NCBI RefSeq assembly: GCF_000430705.1
Contig: NZ_AUMN01000008.1
Location: 1-64,000, forward strand
Reading direction: 5' to 3'
Origin: Arthrobacter castelli DSM 16402
Lineage (GTDB): Bacteria > Actinomycetota > Actinomycetes > Actinomycetales > Micrococcaceae
Length of the DNA: 64,000 nt
Every line of letters begins with the position of its first letter. Position 1 is the first letter of the stretch. Shown piece by piece: positions 63,347-64,000 of the stretch. A program made the translations under genes and the position numbers. A model generated the notes under the pieces. The model saw nothing but the letters and a program-made list of their open reading frames with translations. It was not told where the DNA came from and ran no database searches.

Positions 63347-64000
63347 AGCAGCTTCTCCCCTCTGAGCACCGCAAGAATGAATTCCTGTGTCTGAGCCGGC
63401 GTCGTGTCCGGTTCAACGCCGCCCGGCGGCGACCACTCCTGCTGGATTCCGGTGGAAATCTCGTTGTAGTACTCCGTCTGCGGGCGGGGAGCGGCCAGTT
63501 CCAGTGACTTGCGGATGGTGTCCGCCATCGGGAACTGGTCCTCGATCCGCGGATCCTCATAGGCTTGAGAGTTCGACGGCGGGTTGCCATTGGTCAGGAA
63601 ATAGTAGGTCTGGTGCTCCGGCTGGACAATGCATTCGATGGCGTCGAAGGCCAGTTCGGGATGGTCGCTGTTGGCGCCGACGCCGAGGTTGATGCCACCC
63701 AGCGGTGGCGCCGCCGGCCGGTCCGCATGGACCCGCGGCCAGACTGCCCACCCGGTGTCTTCGAGCACTGATTGATCCAACGTTCCAGCCTCGACGGCGG
63801 CGTTCATGGCCGGCCAGACGAACGGATAGTTGACCATGAAGGACCCGGCGTCCGTCTGGAATTGCGTGAGCGAATCATTTTCCGTCGAGGTGGCCAGGCC
63901 CGGACCTCCGAGCCCCTTGTCGCCAATGGTGCCAATGATCCGTGCCGCTTCCCGCCCGGCATCACTGGTCAACCCCAACTCCAGCTCGTCGGCCGGGGCG
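63343..64000 (-). CDS. Sugar ABC importer substrate-binding protein (3' part), LpqY-like
   Basis: The last 218 or so residues of an extracellular sugar-binding protein; the frame is open to the window edge, and the signal peptide lies outside. It has the cluster-1 binding-protein pattern DAGSFMVNYPFVWPAMNAAV, GINLGVGANSDHPELAFDAI and TGIQQEWSPPGGVEPDTTPA, and a C-terminal QEFILAVLRGEKLL. The gene order binding protein, permease, permease, ATPase equals lpqY-sugA-sugB-sugC of mycobacteria (trehalose uptake), so a trehalose-like disaccharide is a reasonable guess. Confidence 0.9.
   Translation of the reverse strand, partial: APADELELGLTSDAGREAARIIGTIGDKGLGGPGLATSTENDSLTQFQTDAGSFMVNYPFVWPAMNAAVEAGTLDQSVLEDTGWAVWPRVHADRPAAPPLGGINLGVGANSDHPELAFDAIECIVQPEHQTYYFLTNGNPPSNSQAYEDPRIEDQFPMADTIRKSLELAAPRPQTEYYNEISTGIQQEWSPPGGVEPDTTPAQTQEFILAVLRGEKLL

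Overview
The window is high-GC DNA whose gene content and codon use fit an actinobacterium of the Micrococcaceae (Arthrobacter-like). This is inferred from the homodimeric pyruvate dehydrogenase E1, a DtxR-like iron-box motif, strong third-position GC bias that leaves long antisense frames open, and several apparently leaderless mRNAs. No rRNA, tRNA, CRISPR array, phage or complete insertion sequence was seen.

Layout. 1-2320: the end of aceE, a terminator, then two broken genes (a small DUF1579-like protein and a Doc toxin with a one-base frameshift). 2317-6369: PHP and DUF805 proteins, a BTAD/SARP regulator beside a DUF4242 protein, and a very small ORF. 6508-10082, 20074-26257 and 30511-36770: three blocks of one purine/ureide/glyoxylate pathway (uraD, uraH, uricase and an NCS2 permease; an IclR regulator, malic enzyme, malate synthase, a DUF6986 aldolase-like protein and AllE; hyi, glxR, gcl, glycerate kinase and allB). 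Similar 16-bp motifs lie before the first gene of each block and before the IclR gene, so the blocks are probably one regulon. Urate would go to allantoin, allantoate and ureidoglycolate, then glyoxylate. Glyoxylate would leave by malate synthase plus malic enzyme, or by Gcl, GlxR and glycerate kinase. Allantoate amidohydrolase and xanthine dehydrogenase are not in the window.

The blocks are separated by unrelated DNA: 10326-20073 holds a GH38 mannosidase, two ABC exporter sets and three TetR genes with palindromic operators; 26488-30500 holds an SDR-like protein, a GlxA-type regulator and an AbiEi/DUF559-like nuclease gene flanked by two 112-bp direct repeats. A different composite palindromic repeat occurs twice, both times between convergent genes.

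37170-48652: peroxiredoxin Bcp, a siderophore-binding lipoprotein, GluQRS, several small stress-related or membrane genes, and a siderophore uptake operon (two permeases, ATPase, siderophore-interacting protein). The lipoprotein gene and the operon, 6.4 kb apart, share a two-part promoter: a 22-bp palindrome exactly 12 bp before an iron-box-like site. 48820-54812: SGNH hydrolase, oligopeptidase B, an NADP-binding protein divergent from a MarR regulator, a set of ribosomal proteins L28/L33/S14 that looks zinc-independent, and HU. 54891-64000: a CopD-CtaG fusion coupled to a thioredoxin-NHL protein, a membrane-anchored protein of unknown function, and a sugar ABC importer in the LpqY-SugABC gene order, cut by the window end.
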